Origin: Myotis daubentonii | Lineage: Eukaryota; Chordata; Mammalia; Chiroptera; Vespertilionidae | Reading direction: 5' to 3' | NCBI RefSeq assembly: GCF_963259705.1 | Contig: NC_081861.1 | Coordinates: forward strand, 70,599,623-70,663,622 | Length of the DNA stretch: 64,000 nt | Shown: piece after piece, positions 21,028 through 33,194 of the stretch | Layout: every line of letters begins with the position of its first letter | How positions within the stretch are numbered: the first letter of the stretch is position 1 | The notes under the pieces: model-generated | The model's database searches: none | What the model was told of the DNA's origin: nothing | What the model saw: the letters and a program-made list of their open reading frames with translations, nothing else | Program-made: the position numbers and the translations under genes

Positions 21028-24000
21028 TTTTTTCTTTATTGATTAAGGTATTAAAAATGTGTTCTTATCCCCTCATTGTCTCCCCATCCCTCCAGTCTTG
21101 CCCTCAACCTCAACCCCTGTTGTCTCTATCCATCTCTTATGCCCTATATGCATTCATACATTTCCCATGGTTGATCTCTTCCCCTTATCCCACCTTCCCC
21201 TTCATTCCCTCTGAGGTTTGAGCATCTGATCAATCCTTCTCATGTCTACATCTGTTTTTGTTCATCAGTTTATATTGTTCATTTTAATCCACAAATGAGT
21301 GAGATCATGTGATATTTATCTTTCTCTGACTGTCTTATTTCGCTTAGCATAATGCTCTCTAGCTCCATCCATGCTGTTGAAAATGGTAGGAGTTCCTTCC
21401 TTTTTACAGCAGCATAGTATTCCATTGTGTAGATGTGCCAAAATTTTTAATCCACTCACCTGCTGCTGGTCACTTAGGCTGATTCCAAATCTTAGCTATT
21501 TTAAATTGTGCTGCTATGAACATAGTGGTATATATATCCTTTCTGGTTGGTGTTTCTGGTTGCTTGGGGTGTATTCCTAGAAGTGGGATCACTTCTAGGA
21601 ATCAAGTGGGTCAAATGGAAGTTTCATTTTTAATTTTTTGAGGAAACTCCATACTGTTCTCCACAGTGGCTGCATCAGTCTGCATTCCTACCAGCAGTGC
21701 ATGGGGGTTCTTTTTTCTCCGCATCCTCATTTGTTATTTGTTGATTTGTTAATGATTGCCATTCTGACAGGTGTGAGATTGTACCTCATTGTCGTTTTGA
21801 TTTGCATCTCTCATTTGATTAGTGACCTTGATCATGTTTTCATATGTCTGTTGGCCTTCCTTATGTCTTCTTTCGAAAAGCATCTATTTAGGTATGTTGC
21901 CCATTTTTTTTATTGGGTTGCTTATCTTCATTTTGTTAAGTTGTATGAGTTCTGTAAATGTTAGAGATTAAACCCTTATGGAAGATGTCGTTGGCAAGTA
22001 TGTTCTCCCATGCAGTGGATTTTCTTGTTGTTTTGTTGATGGTTTCTTTTGCTGTTCAGAATCTTTTTATTTTCATGTAGTCCCATTTGTTTATTTTCTC
22101 TTTAGTTTCCATTGCCCTAGGAGCTGTGCCGTTGAAGATGTTGCTTCAGCACATATCTGAGATTTTGCTGCCTGTGGATTCCTCTAATATTTTTATGGTT
22201 TCCCATCTTACATTTAAGTCCTTTATCCATTTTGAGTTTATTTTTGTTAATGTTGTAAGTTGGTGGTCTAGTTTCATTTTTTTTGCATGTGTCTGATGAA
22301 ATTTCCCAGCCCCATTTATTGAGGAGACTGTCTTGACTCCATTGTATGTTCTGGCCTCCTTTGTCAAATATTAATTGAGCATAGTGGTTTGGGTTGATTT
22401 CTGAGTTCTCTATTCTATTCCATTGATCAATATGTCTGTTCTTGTGCCAATACCAGGCAGTTTTGAAAACAGTGGTTTTGTAATACGATCTTGATATCTG
22501 GTATTGTGATCCCACCTACTTTGTTCTTCTTTCTGAGGATTGCTGCAGCTATTCATTTTTTGTTTGTTTGTTTTTTATTCCAGATGAATTTTTGGAGAGT
22601 TATTTCTAGATCTGTGAAATATGCTGTTGGTATTTTAATGGGAGTGCATTGAGTCTATAGATTCCTTTGGGTAGTATGGACATTTTAACGATGTTGATTC
22701 TACCAATCCATGAACACGGTATGCTCTTCCATCTGTTTATGTCTTCCTCTACTCTTTTTTTCAACATCCTGTAGTAGTTTTCTAAGTAGAGGTCTTTTAC
22801 CTCCTTAGCTAAGTTTATTCCTAGCTATCTTAAATTTTTTCATGCAATGGTAAATGGGATGGTTTTTTTTTAATTTCTCTTTCTGTAAGTTCACTATTGG
22901 TGTATAAAAATTCCATAGATTTCTTGGTGTTAATTTTGTATCCTGCTACATTGACAAATTCATTTATTAAGTCTTATAATTTTTTATGGAGTCTTTAGTG
23001 GTTTCCACATACAATATCATGTCATCTGCGAATAATGACAATTTTGCTTCTTATTTTCCAATTTGGAAAACATTTTAATTGTAGATCTGTTTGCTTTGCT
23101 ACCCAGGTTCTTTTGGGGATGGTGCTACTGTTGTGATCGATCAAGTCTCCTGAGCTTGGTAATCTAGCATAGCTGCTTACTTGAGCTATTTGGGTTCTCT
23201 TGATGTAAGCTTGCGAGCAGGAAAGGTGCAACTGTGGTGTCTAGAATGCAGCTGCTGTGGATGGGGGTGTCCCAATTTTTGCTGTCTTGTGCCCTTGGTT
23301 GAAATTGCACATGCCCAGCAGGGACTCACAGTGGCACACAGGAGCCATCTGTTGGGGTGGTGCGGCTCAGGAGGCCTGTGCTCTGGAAAGGCATGATTGT
23401 GGTGTCCAAAGTTCTGTAGTTGTGGGGTGGGCAGACTCAGCTTTTGCTGCTACCTCCATAGTTGGATATACGCACCCCCAGTGGCAGCTCACAGGGGCAC
23501 CCACAGTGCATTTGCCAGTAGGGTGTACTGAGGCACTCTGAAGTGTCCAGGCACTGAAGCCACCGATTGTGGTGTTTGTGGGCAGGTATCCCAGAAGAAG
23601 GAATTCAGAGTTTCTACAGCCCAGCAGTGTGCCCCATTTGTATAAGTGCATGCCCAGCTGCGGCTCACAGAGATGCCCAAGGACTGCCTGTAGATCGGTG
23701 GATTTGGAAGGCCTGCGCATTGGAAAAGCTTGTGACTGTAATGTCCGGAGTTCTGCAGCGGTGGGGTGGGAAAACTCAGTTTTTGCTGATGTGCCTGTGC
23801 TGATGGCTCATAGGGGCACCCGCGGTGTGTTTGCCAGCACAGTGCACTGAAGCACTCTGAAGGACCCTGGCACTGAAGCTGCACAATCGAGGTGTCTGTG
23901 GGTAGGTATCCAGGATGAGTGAATTCAGAATATCTACTGCCAGGAGAGTGTGTCCCTGTTTGTCCAAGATCGCAGGGTCTCTCAAGAGCGCTCTGTGGTT

Positions 24001-24731
24001 CTATGGGCTCAGGGGTCCTACTCACTGGAAATTCACAACTGTGGCAGTGCGTTTTCTGTTTGCCGGCACAGAGCTCTAAAGCACACTGAGGGGCCCTGGG
24101 GCTGAAGTTGCACAGCTGGGGTGTCTGTGGGCAGTTATTCAGGAAGAGGGAATTCATAATTTCTACTGTGGGGGAGTGTGCCCTTGTCTGTACAAAATAA
24201 CACCCAGCACAGGATCACAGTGGCTCCCAAGAGCTGCCTATGAAGTGGTGTGCCCAGGAGGCCTGCATGCTAGAAACGTGCCTCTGTGGTGTTTGGAGGT
24301 CTGCAGCAGGGGAGGGGGGAAGTTGTACTTACTGATGCAGGAGCTGTGCACCTTTAGAGGTGAAGATCCCAGGGTCCGCCAGTCTGCGGGTGGGGCAGCA
24401 GGATTTTGGCTGGAGTGGCTGCTGGGTCACGGGCAGTGTTCAAGGCCTATCTGGGAGGTGGTGCTGATGAGTTCCTAAAAGCGGTCACTCAACACTTCAA
24501 GATGGCGTGGGCTCCGTGACCGAGTCCCACAATCCGGGGAGTGCCTGCAGTGGTAGTAGTCTCTCTGTGTCCAAGAGAGCCTGGTCTGCCAGCCCCTGCT
24601 GCTCCTGCCAGATTTAACTGTCTCTCACTCACTCACACACACACCACACAAATCCACACACTCTCTTTTTATCCCTTCACTCACTTCCTCTCCCTTACCT
24701 CCATCCTGCCAGCCATTATCTTTTTCCTCCA
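21028..24731 (-). mobile_element. Internally deleted LINE-1 (L1-B) inserted in L1-A
   Basis: It is flanked by the 16-bp duplication. On the minus strand its 3' end is a poly-A tail (21,028 on) followed by 3' UTR and about 2 kb of ORF2 C-terminal half (21,036 to about 23,068), matching L1-A closely. Upstream of 23,068 it switches abruptly to about 1.6 kb of GC-richer, tandemly repeated sequence (23,100-24,640). ORF1 and the endonuclease/first half of the RT region are absent. Because one duplication brackets the whole unit, the deletion existed before or arose at insertion. Confidence 0.8.
23100..24640 (-). repeat. 5' repeat array of L1-B (possible monomeric 5' UTR)
   Basis: Units of about 230-320 bp share GTGTCTGTGGG(T/C)AGGTAT, a GGAATTCAGA(G/A)T(T/A)TCTAC stretch, GTGTG(T/C)CC and CAGCACAGTGCACTG. 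They start near 23,569, 23,889 and 24,119; more diverged units lie at 23,200-23,560. Frames across it have no conserved protein. The best interpretation is an L1 5' UTR with monomer-like repeats; a separate repeat family is possible. Confidence 0.55.
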
Positions 24732-24849
24732 ATGTATCATATTTATTGATTGGTTGACATTGTACCATCCTTGCATGCCTGGAATAGGTCCCACTCAGTC
24801 ATGGTGTATGATCTTTCTAATGTAATGCTGAATCAGATTTGCTAGAATT

Positions 24850-26540
24850 TTGTTGAGGATTTTAGCATCTATGTTCATCAAGGATATTGGCCTGTAGTTC
24901 TCTTTTTTTTGTGGTGTCTTTATCTTGTTTGGGGATTAGGGTAATGCTGGCTTCATAGAAAGAGCTTGGAAGTGTGCATTCCTCTTGAATTTTTTGGAAT
25001 AGTCTGAGGAGGATAGGTTTTAGTTCTTCTTGGAATGCTTGGTTGAACTCCCCTGTAAAGCCATCCAGACCAGGGCTTTTGTTTGCTGGAATATTTTTGA
25101 TCGCTGCTTCAATTTCTTTAGTAGTTATCAATCTATTCAGGTTTTTTTATACTTCCTGATTGAGTTTTGGGAGCTTTTGTTTTTCTAAGAATATGTCCAT
25201 TTTGTCTAGGTTGTGCATTTTCATGGAGTAGAGTTGTTCATAGTATTTTTTCATAATCCTTTATATTTCTGTGGGACTGGTTGTTACTTCACCTCTTAGA
25301 TTTCTGAATTTGTTTATTTGGGTCCTCTCTCTCTGTTTCTTGGTGAGCATGGCTAGAGGTTCATCAATCATGTTTATCTTTTCAAAGAACCAGTTCTTGG
25401 TTTTGTTAATCTTTTGTTTTGTTGGGTTTTTTTCCCTTTTTTTATGTTTGTTTGTTTGTTTTTTGTCTCTATATTGTTTATCTCTGGTCTGATCTTTATT
25501 ATTTCCTTCCTTCTGCTTATGCTGGGCTTTTCTTGTTGCTCTCTTTCTAACTCTTTGAGTTGTAGGGTTAGATAATTTATTACCTTTTTTTCTTGTTTTT
25601 TGAGGTAGGCCTGTAGAGAGCTATGAACTTCCCTCTCAAGACTGTTTTCACTGTGTCCCATAGATTTTGGATTGTTGTGTTTCATTGTCATTTGTTGCCA
25701 TGATGCTTTTTATTTCTTCTTTGATCTCTCTGGTAACCGAATCATTGTTTAATAGCATGCTGGTTAGCCTCCAAGTGTTTCATTTTTTTATTTTTTTTAT
25801 TGTAGTTGATTTCTAGTTTTGTACCATTGTGATATGAGAAGATGCTTGATATGATTACTATCTTCTTGAATTTGAAAAGATTTTGCCTGTGTCCAAATAT
25901 GTGGTCTATCTTTGAAAATGACCCATTTTCACTTGAAAAGAATGTATATTCTGTGGCTTTGGGGTGAAATGTTCTGAAGATGTCAATTAAGTCCATCTGA
26001 TCTAGTGAGTTATTTAGGATTGATGTCTCTTTGCTGATTTTTGTTTTGAGGATTTTTCCAGTAGTGCTAGTGGAGTATTAAAGTCCCTTACTATGACTGT
26101 ATTGCTGTCAATCTCTCCCTTGATAGCCTCCAAAAGTTTTTTGTTTGTTTGTTTGTTTTTTATGTACCTGAGTGCTCTTATATTGGATGCATATATGTTT
26201 ACCAGAGTTATAACTTCTTTTGGAATTGCTCCCTTTAGAATTATGACATGACCTTCCTTATCTCTTATTATGGCCTTCACTTTGAGGTCTAATTTGTCAG
26301 ATGTAAGAATTGCTACCCCAGCTTTTTTTTCATTTCCACTTGCCTGAAAAACCTTTCTCCATTCCTTCACCATCAGTCTGTGTGAGTTTTTTTGTTCTTA
26401 GGTGTGTCTCCTCTAGACAGCAGATATATGGGCCATGTTTCCTTTTTCCTTCATCTACTCTATGTCTTTTGATTGGGGTATTTAATCCATTTATACTTAA
26501 AGTTATTATTGATAGGTACTTGTCTGTCACCACTTTTATT
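24850..26540 (-). pseudogene. L1-A ORF2 N-terminal part (endonuclease to RT), broken
   Basis: From about 26,533 downward: SINGLNTPIKRHRV and YICCLEETHL (start of the APE-type endonuclease), RDFNTPLALLEKSS near 26,060, FSKIDHIFGHRQNL near 25,905 (endonuclease C-terminal His region), then [17 protein letters not shown] near 25,100 (RT entry). Several frame changes. Confidence 0.85.
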
Positions 26541-26599
26541 CTTTATGCTAGTGTTCCATCTTTTCTCCCTATTGCTTTTTTTTACAGCAGACCTTTAGC

Positions 26600-27400
26600 A
26601 TTTATTGCATTGCTGGCCTGGCGGTAATAAACTCACTTAGTCCTTTTTTGTCTGTGAAGCTCCTGATTTCACCCTCAACTTTAATTGCTAGCTTTGCTGG
26701 GTACAGTATTCTTGGATTCAGACCCTTGCTTTGCATGACTTTGTATATTTCATTCCATTCCCTTCTTACCTGATGTGTTTCTGTTGAGAAACCAGTCAAT
26801 AGTCTGATGGGAGATTCCTTGTAAGTAACTTTCTGTCTCTCTCTGGCAGCCCTTAAGATTCTTACCTTGTCATTGGTGTTTGCCAATTTTATTATAATTT
26901 GTATTAGTGTCGGTCTTTTGGGGTTCATCTTGTTTTGGACTCTGTGAACTTCTTGGACTTGTGTGAGTTTTTTTCTTCCCAACTTCAGGGAAGTTTTCTG
27001 TCATTATTTCTTCAAACAGGTTTTCTATTCCTTGTTCAGTTTCCTCTCCTTCTGGCACCCCTATTATGCAGATGTTGTTTTGTTTTGTATTATCCGAAAA
27101 TTCTCTTGGCTCTCTTCCTGTTTTTTATTTTTTTTTTTCTAGTTGCTGCTCTGCTTGGGTATTTTTTTCCTACCTTGTCTTCTAGCTCACTGATGTGGTC
27201 TTCTGCTTCTTCTAGTCTACTGTTGATGCTTTTTATTGAGTTCTTTATTGCAGTGATGTCATTTTATATTCCCTCTTGGTTCTTCTTTATTTCCTCTTGG
27301 TTCTTACACATATTGTTGTATTTGTCTTCCAACCTTTTCATTGTCCTTATGACCATTGCTCTGAATTCTTTCTCTTTCATATTGCTTGCCTACATTCCAT
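26600..27400 (-). pseudogene. L1-A ORF1 (RNA-binding chaperone), broken
   Basis: ORF1p coats L1 RNA. Phrases GIENLFEEIMTENFPEVG (about 27,020), RPTLIQIIIKLAN, RILRAARERQKVTYK and MQSKGLNPRILYPAKLA (about 26,700) match the coiled coil-RRM-CTD order in two frames on the minus strand. Confidence 0.85.
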
Positions 27401-27895
27401 TTACTTCTTTTTCATGTGGTTCTTTCTTTTCTTTAGTATGTGGGCTGTTTCTTTGTTTCCCCATGATCGTTCCTCTCAGGGTTTCTGGTTACAGAGCACT
27501 CTCTCTCTTGAGTTGATTTAAAGGCACAAAATACAACACGACAAGACACAACACATAGGGCACCAAACACAAATGTATTTGTGCTACTAATAACCCTAAA
27601 TAAAGGTGACCACTAGAGAAAAGAGAATTAGAGGAGAGAAAAAAGTGCAAAAATGATATTGAGAAAAGGAAAAAATGTAAGAGAGACAAGAAAGAGAAGA
27701 AAAAAGAAGGGGGGAAAAGTATATGTATTTGTGGAGAAAACTCCAATAAAACAAGAACTGCTCCAAAAAATGCAAATAATAAACCCCCAGATATGAATGC
27801 AAACAACAAACAACTACTAATCCAAAAAATGAAACAACAAACACCCAAACAACAAACACGCAAATGAATCTGAGGAGGCAGAGCTTTCTCTAGGC

Positions 27896-28117
27896 CAGTG
27901 GTTCTTAACCTTGGCTGCATATTAGAATCACCTGGGAATCTTTTTAAAATCCTGATTTCTGGGCCTCATCCTCTGGAAATTCTGTTTCTTTGTTACTAAT
28001 GTTGTGGCCCCACCCCATAACAAAGAAACAGAATTTCCGGAGAATGAAGCCCAGAAATCAAGATTTTAAAAAGATTACCAGGTGATTCTAATGTGCAGCC
28101 AAGGTTGAGAACCACTG
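27896..28117. mobile_element. Palindromic MER5-like hAT element, 8-bp duplication CTCTAGGC
   Basis: Two arms of about 100 bp, both starting CAGTGGTTCT(T/C)AACCTTGG at opposite ends, are inverted copies of each other (about 93% identical by eye) around a short GTTGTGGCCCCACCCC centre. CTCTAGGC flanks it at 27,888-27,895 and 28,118-28,125, which is typical of hAT. Non-coding; inserted in L1-A 5' sequence. Confidence 0.9.
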
Positions 28118-28125
28118 CTCTAGGC

Positions 28126-28587
28126 AATATCTGAGCTTTCCATCCATGGATTACCTCATCAGCTGTGTTTAATTCGCGAAATCCAGGTGGGTGTTGTTCT
28201 ATTCAGCTGTTCTTTCTTTCTGCTCTGTGAATAGGCCCAGGGCCTGTCCGCATATTTGATGCTGCTTTGTCTCCCCCTGGACAGAGCATTTAGGCACCCA
28301 CAGTCAGGGAGGCTGGAGTCCCAGTTTTTGTGGGTTCACAGCTGGTCCCTGGGCATTGTGGTTTTAGGTTCCTGGGAAGTATCTAAGGTCTCCCCAGTTG
28401 AAGGTAAGGCTGGGCTTCCCTGGGGCCAGACCGTTTTTAGGAGTGTCTATATGGTGGCTTAGCCTGAGGAGGGGTCAAAATGTAAGAGCCTGGAGGAAAG
28501 AAAGGAAAGAATCTTAACCAAAGATTGGGTCACAAATATTTTTTTGAGTGATATTTGCAGATAAAATGTTTAGCTAATTATCGTTTA
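28126..28587. other. GC-moderate sequence, probably L1-A 5' region
   Basis: It continues the sequence interrupted by the palindromic element. The forward open frame 28,256-28,462 has no recognisable similarity. Assignment to an L1 5' UTR is inferred from position only. Confidence 0.4.
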
Positions 28588-29135
28588 CTAATGACCCAGT
28601 GCATGGATTCATGCACATTGAAAGGAAATTAATTAGAAGGTGGCCACAGGGGTGGGACTGGGCAAGATAAGCTGTGCATGCCCTGGAGCCAACCTCCTGC
28701 AGTACCTCCCTGGCATCTGCAGAGTGATGGGGCCCCTTAGGCAGATGGGGTCCCTCGGCTTGGCCTGCAGGGGTAGGGTTGAAAATGGCTCTCTCACACC
28801 CCACAAGGGTTTCCGGAGTGTGAGAGGGCACTCTGCAAAGTAGCTGTCATACAGGGTGTGGAAACCAAATGCAAGTGTGCAGTAAACCAGATTTGGGGCT
28901 GACAGTGCCCCAGCAACAACATAACCCACAGCTGAATGTGGAATCATGTAGCCCTGTGAGGAATCAGGCTCCCTCCTCTCTGGTTTTTGGTTGCATCACC
29001 TGAGAACTGCTGCTTCCAAGTCACTGCAGCTCTGGAGCTCCAGCATTGAGTGTCTGCCCCCTGGTGGTCAGTGCACATCATAGTGACTGGTGGGATGGTC
29101 AGACACTTAGCATATTAGCCTTTTATTTATGTAGA
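28588..29135 (-). mobile_element. Nonautonomous Helitron, eroded
   Basis: Minus-strand 5' end at 29,135 (TCTACATAAATAAAAGGC, host T at 29,136). The 3' end at 28,588 reads CTAATGACCCAGTGCATG on the plus strand, a mutated CTAGAGGCCCAGTGCATG. Internal CCCCCTGGTGGTCAGTGC block as in A-type elements. Confidence 0.8.
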
Positions 29136-29689
29136 TGAGACCAAGAATGGAAATTTGAGGATCTGAGTCTAACTTTTTCATAGGTTGAATAAGGAGGCAT
29201 CCATGAATCTTAAATAAGTCATATGAGGAAGGGAGGTAGTTTTTGGCAGTAAGCAATTTCCTAAACAAAATATGGTGGTGTTCCTGAGGGTGGGGCTGGG
29301 TGTAGTCCTTCAACCTTCATGGTCGTCTAGAAGCATGAGGGAGCTTTAGTAAAATTCATCATTGTCAACATGAATAGAAGAGTTCTTTAAAACAATGGTC
29401 TCATTTTGAAAATGTTGCTAAGGAGGTCTAGTTAATAGGTCAAACATCAAGTTTAACAGCAGACTAGAGCTATATCTGAATTCATCCCTCCTTCCAGTAT
29501 GCAGTTCTGCCAAGCTAGTTCAAGATGTTGAGGGGCGTGGAAGTTATACATTTTGGGATCACTTTAGGAGAAAGTAAACAAAATTACCAAAAATATGAAA
29601 GGAAATACTAATGTCAAATATTGACTACGTACCCCTTCCCCTTTTCAGCCATCACCCTAGCTCCCCTTCTGGTAATCATTCCTTTGGTC
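29136..29689. other. No gene seen
   Basis: No recognisable coding or repeat features. Confidence 0.5.
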
Positions 29690-29806
29690 TCTGTTTCTGT
29701 GAGTCTAAACAATATGACCCAGCAATTCTACTTGTGGTTATGTATCCAAAGAAAAGCACACACACTTATTTTAAAAGATATATGCACCCTTATGCTCATT
29801 GCAACA
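29690..29806 (+). mobile_element. Small LINE-1 3' fragment
   Basis: AATATGACCCAGCAATTCTA followed by TATGCACCCTTATGCTCATT is an old L1 3' ORF2 phrase. The Helitron at 29,807 is inserted into it. Confidence 0.6.
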
Positions 29807-29985
29807 TCCTATATAATAAAAGGCTAATATGCAAATTGTCCCCTCAGGAGTTTTACCAACCAGGTGTTTGATTGACTGGGAGTTTGACCGCTCGCTATGA
29901 TGTGTGCTGACCACTAGAAGGTGGCGTGGAACGAAGGAAGGCCCTCGCCAGAAGCTGGTAGCTGGTTGCTCTTATCAATAGCAGC
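29807..29985 (+). mobile_element. 5' fragment of a nonautonomous Helitron
   Basis: Starts TCCTATATAATAAAAGGCTA with an octamer ATGCAAAT at 29,829; no 3' CTAG end is found before the sequence becomes AT-rich near 29,985. Confidence 0.75.
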
Positions 29986-30424
29986 AAATAAAGGTATATA
30001 CTTTTTAAATTAGGGTCTATCCTCAAGATCTTATCCAGTACAAAAATGTGCATGTTTATATACTGACTGCAACTTTAGCAAAGTACCATCCAGATAATTT
30101 GCAAGGAACCACACAGTAGCTCTAAATTCAATCTGTATTTTCCTTTATTACAGTTTCGACAGAACTATAAAAATAACCAGCTCTGTAGTGTGGAGCTTAA
30201 CATACCGTAAGATATTTTTAAAGATCCGTTTTGTAAATTAATTTGAATATTTGATTTGATTGTATGCAGGAGATTATATTAGAGATTAACCAAATATTTC
30301 TGATAGAATGATATAGATATTATAATCAATACTACAAATAGTCCTGAGAGTGTTACTCTTTTTGTTTTATTTTGTATTGGTTTGTTTTGTTTTCCAATAA
30401 GTATTATCAATTATAATCACACTA
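29986..30424. other. No gene seen
   Basis: AT-rich, no recognisable features. Confidence 0.5.
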
Positions 30425-30605
30425 GGATCCCAGTGCACTGTGCCGCCCACCCTCGAGTTGCCTAGGGATATTTTCCCATTGATTTTTAGAGAGCATGGAA
30501 GAGAGAGGGAAAGACAAAGAGAAACATCAATGTGAGAGGGACGCATGGATCGGTTGCCTCCTGCATGAGCCCTGACCTGGGCCCACAGCACAGCAGCCCC
30601 TGCAG
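30425..30605 (-). repeat. Ves SINE fragment
   Basis: Reverse orientation: the tail side ATATTTTCCCATTGATTTTTAG, then GAAAGACAAAGAGAAACATC and GGTTGCCTCCTGCATGAGCC, the tRNA-unrelated part of Ves elements. The tRNA-like head is missing or diverged. Confidence 0.75.
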
Positions 30606-30644
30606 CCGCTGCCAGATAATTAAATTTTATCTTTTATATCTAAA

Positions 30645-31696
30645 CTAGAGGCCTGGTGCATGAAACTCATGTGTGGGGGGTGCCTCAGCCCAGCCTGTAC
30701 CCTCTCTAATCCAGGATCCCTCAGGGGATGTCCGGCTGCCTCTCACAATCTGGGACCGCTGGCTCCTAACCACTTACCTGCCTGTCTGCCTCTTTGATTG
30801 CCCCTAACCAACTCTGCCTGCCTGCCTGATTGCTCCAAACCACCTCTGCCTGCCTATCTGATCACCCCTAACTGCTCTCCTGCTGGCTTGATCACCCTAA
30901 CCTCCTCTGCCTCGCCCTGCACCTGGGACCCAGGATTCCCTCCCTCTGGCTGGCTGCAGGCACCCAGGACTTGGCTGGCTTCACCCAGGCCACAGCCACA
31001 GGCACCTGGGACTGTGGGGTGGGCAACTTGTCCCTCTCCCGGGCTGCAGCCACAGGTGTTGGTGCCTGGGACCTTGGGGCAGGTGGCTTGTCACTCTCCC
31101 GGGCCACTGGCACAGGTGCTGGCTCTCGAGACTGCGGGGTGGGCAGTTTGTCCCTCTCCTGGGCCACAGCCCCAGCTGCTGGCTTGTCCCTCTCCCAGGT
31201 TGCAGGCACAGCCACTGGTTTGCGGGACCACAGGGATCATGGGGCATGGATTGTACATTTCCTGAGCCACAGGCGCAGCCACTGGTGCCAGGGACCATGG
31301 GATGTGTGGCTTGTCCCTCTTTTGGGCTGCAGCCCTAGCCGCTGGTGCCTGGAACAATGGGGCATGTGCTTTGCCCTTCTCCTGGGTCGCAGCCCCAGCC
31401 ACTGATGCCCAGGACCACAGGGCGTGTGGCTTGTCCCTCTCCGGGGCTACAGGTGCAGGCACAGGCACTACCACCCAGGACCACAGGGCAGCTTGTCCCT
31501 CTCCCAGGCCGCAGCCTGGCTGGTCCTCATTCCTCTCTTGCAAGCTCATTTATGCCTGGCTTGTCCCCATTCTTCTCTAGTGAGCTCATTTGTGCCTGGC
31601 TGGTCCCCATTCCTCTCTCCCCAGTGTTGAGTGTGTGAGCTTTTATGGCGTGAGGGTGTAATGATCATTTGAATATTAGCTCTTTATTATATAGGA
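30645..31696 (-). mobile_element. Nonautonomous Helitron with GC-rich tandem repeats
   Basis: CTAG at 30,645-30,648 after host A; the 5' TC is at 31,695-31,696 before host T. The interior 30,950-31,510 is an array of about nine units (period about 60-63 bp) with CTTGTCCCTCTCC(C/T)GGGC and CCTGGGACC(A/T)(T/C)GGGG. The 3' third carries phrases CCTAACTGC and GCCTGCCTG repeats. Related to 40,656-41,749. Long open frames are repeat artefacts. Confidence 0.88.
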
Positions 31697-31789
31697 TGCT
31701 TTCATAGTTAAGACTTTTTTATTTTTGTATTTAATCAATATTCATAAGAAGCTAAATATTTACATTGTTGAACATAGTTCATATATGTA

Positions 31790-32186
31790 TCTATAATAAT
31801 AAAAGTGTAATATGCAAATCAACCAAACAACGGAACAGCAGAATGACCATCTTGACAACCTTCCAGACGACCATGTTATGACACGCACTGGCACCAGGCC
31901 AGCGAAGGTGGGTGTGATGCTATTGGTCAGAGGGCCCTGCTATCGCCCCATGATCACCCTGCAGAGGGAGGCCTAGGCCACTGGCCGGCAAGGCGATTGA
32001 TCAATTGGGGGGCTCCACAATCACCCCAAAGAGGGAGGCCCAGGCCACTGACTGGAGGGCTGCGGCAGGTGGGAAGAGCCTACCTCTTTGGGGTGATCAA
32101 TTGGGGGCTCGCAGACTGTGAGAAGGCACAGGCCAGGCTGAGGGACCCGCGCCCTAGTGCATGATTTTTGTGCATTGGGCCTCTAG
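31790..32186 (+). mobile_element. Nonautonomous Helitron (397 bp)
   Basis: TC at 31,790 after host A, 5' end TCTATAATAATAAAAGTG with octamer ATGCAAAT at 31,812; CTAG at 32,183-32,186 before host T. It contains an inverted pair CACCCCAAAGAGG and CCTCTTTGGGGTG. Confidence 0.88.
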
Positions 32187-32596
32187 TGTATGAGTAATCT
32201 TTGATAAAAGATATTCTATTTTTTAAGGACAAGATAAAGAAACAGATGAATTGAAGATATTCATGTTATCCCCTTTATTGTAAATACAATCGGGAATGGC
32301 CTGAGCAGTGGTGAATGAAAATCCTTCCAGCCAGCTGAAACTCAAGCAATCTAATTGATTGCTTATTTTGAATTGAGGAAGAAATATTCTGAGGTATAGA
32401 TAAACATGGATTTCCAAACAGTGATGAAAGTCTTAGTTTAATGTACAGAGACCTGGAAAGAGCAAAATTGGAAGTTCTGAGGAAGAAGTATGTGAATGCA
32501 TAGGTAAGGATGGGCACAAAGTATGAAGATCTTTGTATTTAATTTTCATATTCATCAAGGCATCTACTCCCAAAGAGAAATTTAATAAATAAGGTG
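32187..32596. other. No gene seen
   Basis: Unrecognised AT-rich sequence. Confidence 0.5.
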
Positions 32597-32832
32597 GGCC
32601 CTAGCCAGTTTGACTCAGTGGATAGACCATTGACCTGTGGACCAAAGGATCCTGGGTGCAATTCTGGTCAAGGGCACATACCTTGGTTGCAGGCTTCTCC
32701 TGGGCTCAGGCCCTGGTCAGGGCTCATACAGGAGGCACGATATTTCTCTCTGTCTTTCCCTCTCTCTTCCACTCTCTCTAAAAATCAATGGAAAAATATC
32801 CTCTGGTGAGGATTAAAAAAAGAAAGAAAAAA
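32597..32832 (+). repeat. Ves SINE
   Basis: tRNA-like head CCCTAGCCAGTTTGACTCAG and TGGATAGACCATTGACCTGT with box-B-like GGTGCAATTCTGGTCAAG, then the GCAGGCTTCTCCTGGGCTC region, CTCTCT tract and AAAATCAATGGAAAAATATC tail with A-rich end. Confidence 0.88.
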
Positions 32833-33158
32833 AGAATGAATGCATTTTGGAGTCATGATTTGCTCTAATGAAATTTAACCAGCCACCGTCTTTGGGCACC
32901 CCAAAGCTTGCATAGTAAATCCATCAACACAGTAGACATGGTGGAAGGTATAGGGAAGGAAAAATAATTTCCTTCTATCCTTCTAAATTCTTGATTGACA
33001 CCCCTTTATTAAAAGAGAGATTAACATGAGAAATACAAACAGAAGTTTATCAACATAGCATACCTCATATATACAAGTGTGAACAAAAGTATCTTTACAG
33101 TTGAGAGTTTGTGAAACAGTTTATTCTTGTATTATTCATTTAGAATTGTGATTATTGC

Positions 33159-33194
<36 letters not shown>

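Larger units (their letters stand above)
24732..27890 (-). mobile_element. LINE-1 (L1-A), 5' half
   Basis: Minus strand continuation of L1-A: RT N-terminal half and endonuclease of ORF2 (24,850-26,540), ORF1 (about 26,600-27,400) and 5' UTR-like sequence beyond. The 5' end is not fixed; related-looking sequence runs to about 28,490 around the palindromic hAT insertion. Confidence 0.8.

Noticed and set aside
23181..24478. Open frame of 222 codons on the minus strand and others
   Set aside because: They cross the tandem units of the L1-B 5' region, with no recognisable domain.
27489..27920. 143-codon Phe/Leu-rich minus-strand frame
   Set aside because: Reverse of an A-rich L1 5' region; compositional artefact.
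30798..31638. Several open frames of 90-155 codons on both strands
   Set aside because: Produced by the GC-rich 60-bp repeat array of a Helitron; no conserved protein.
32597..32670. tRNA gene (tRNA-like sequence with A and B box features)
   Set aside because: It is the head of a Ves SINE, followed by the SINE body and A-rich tail.
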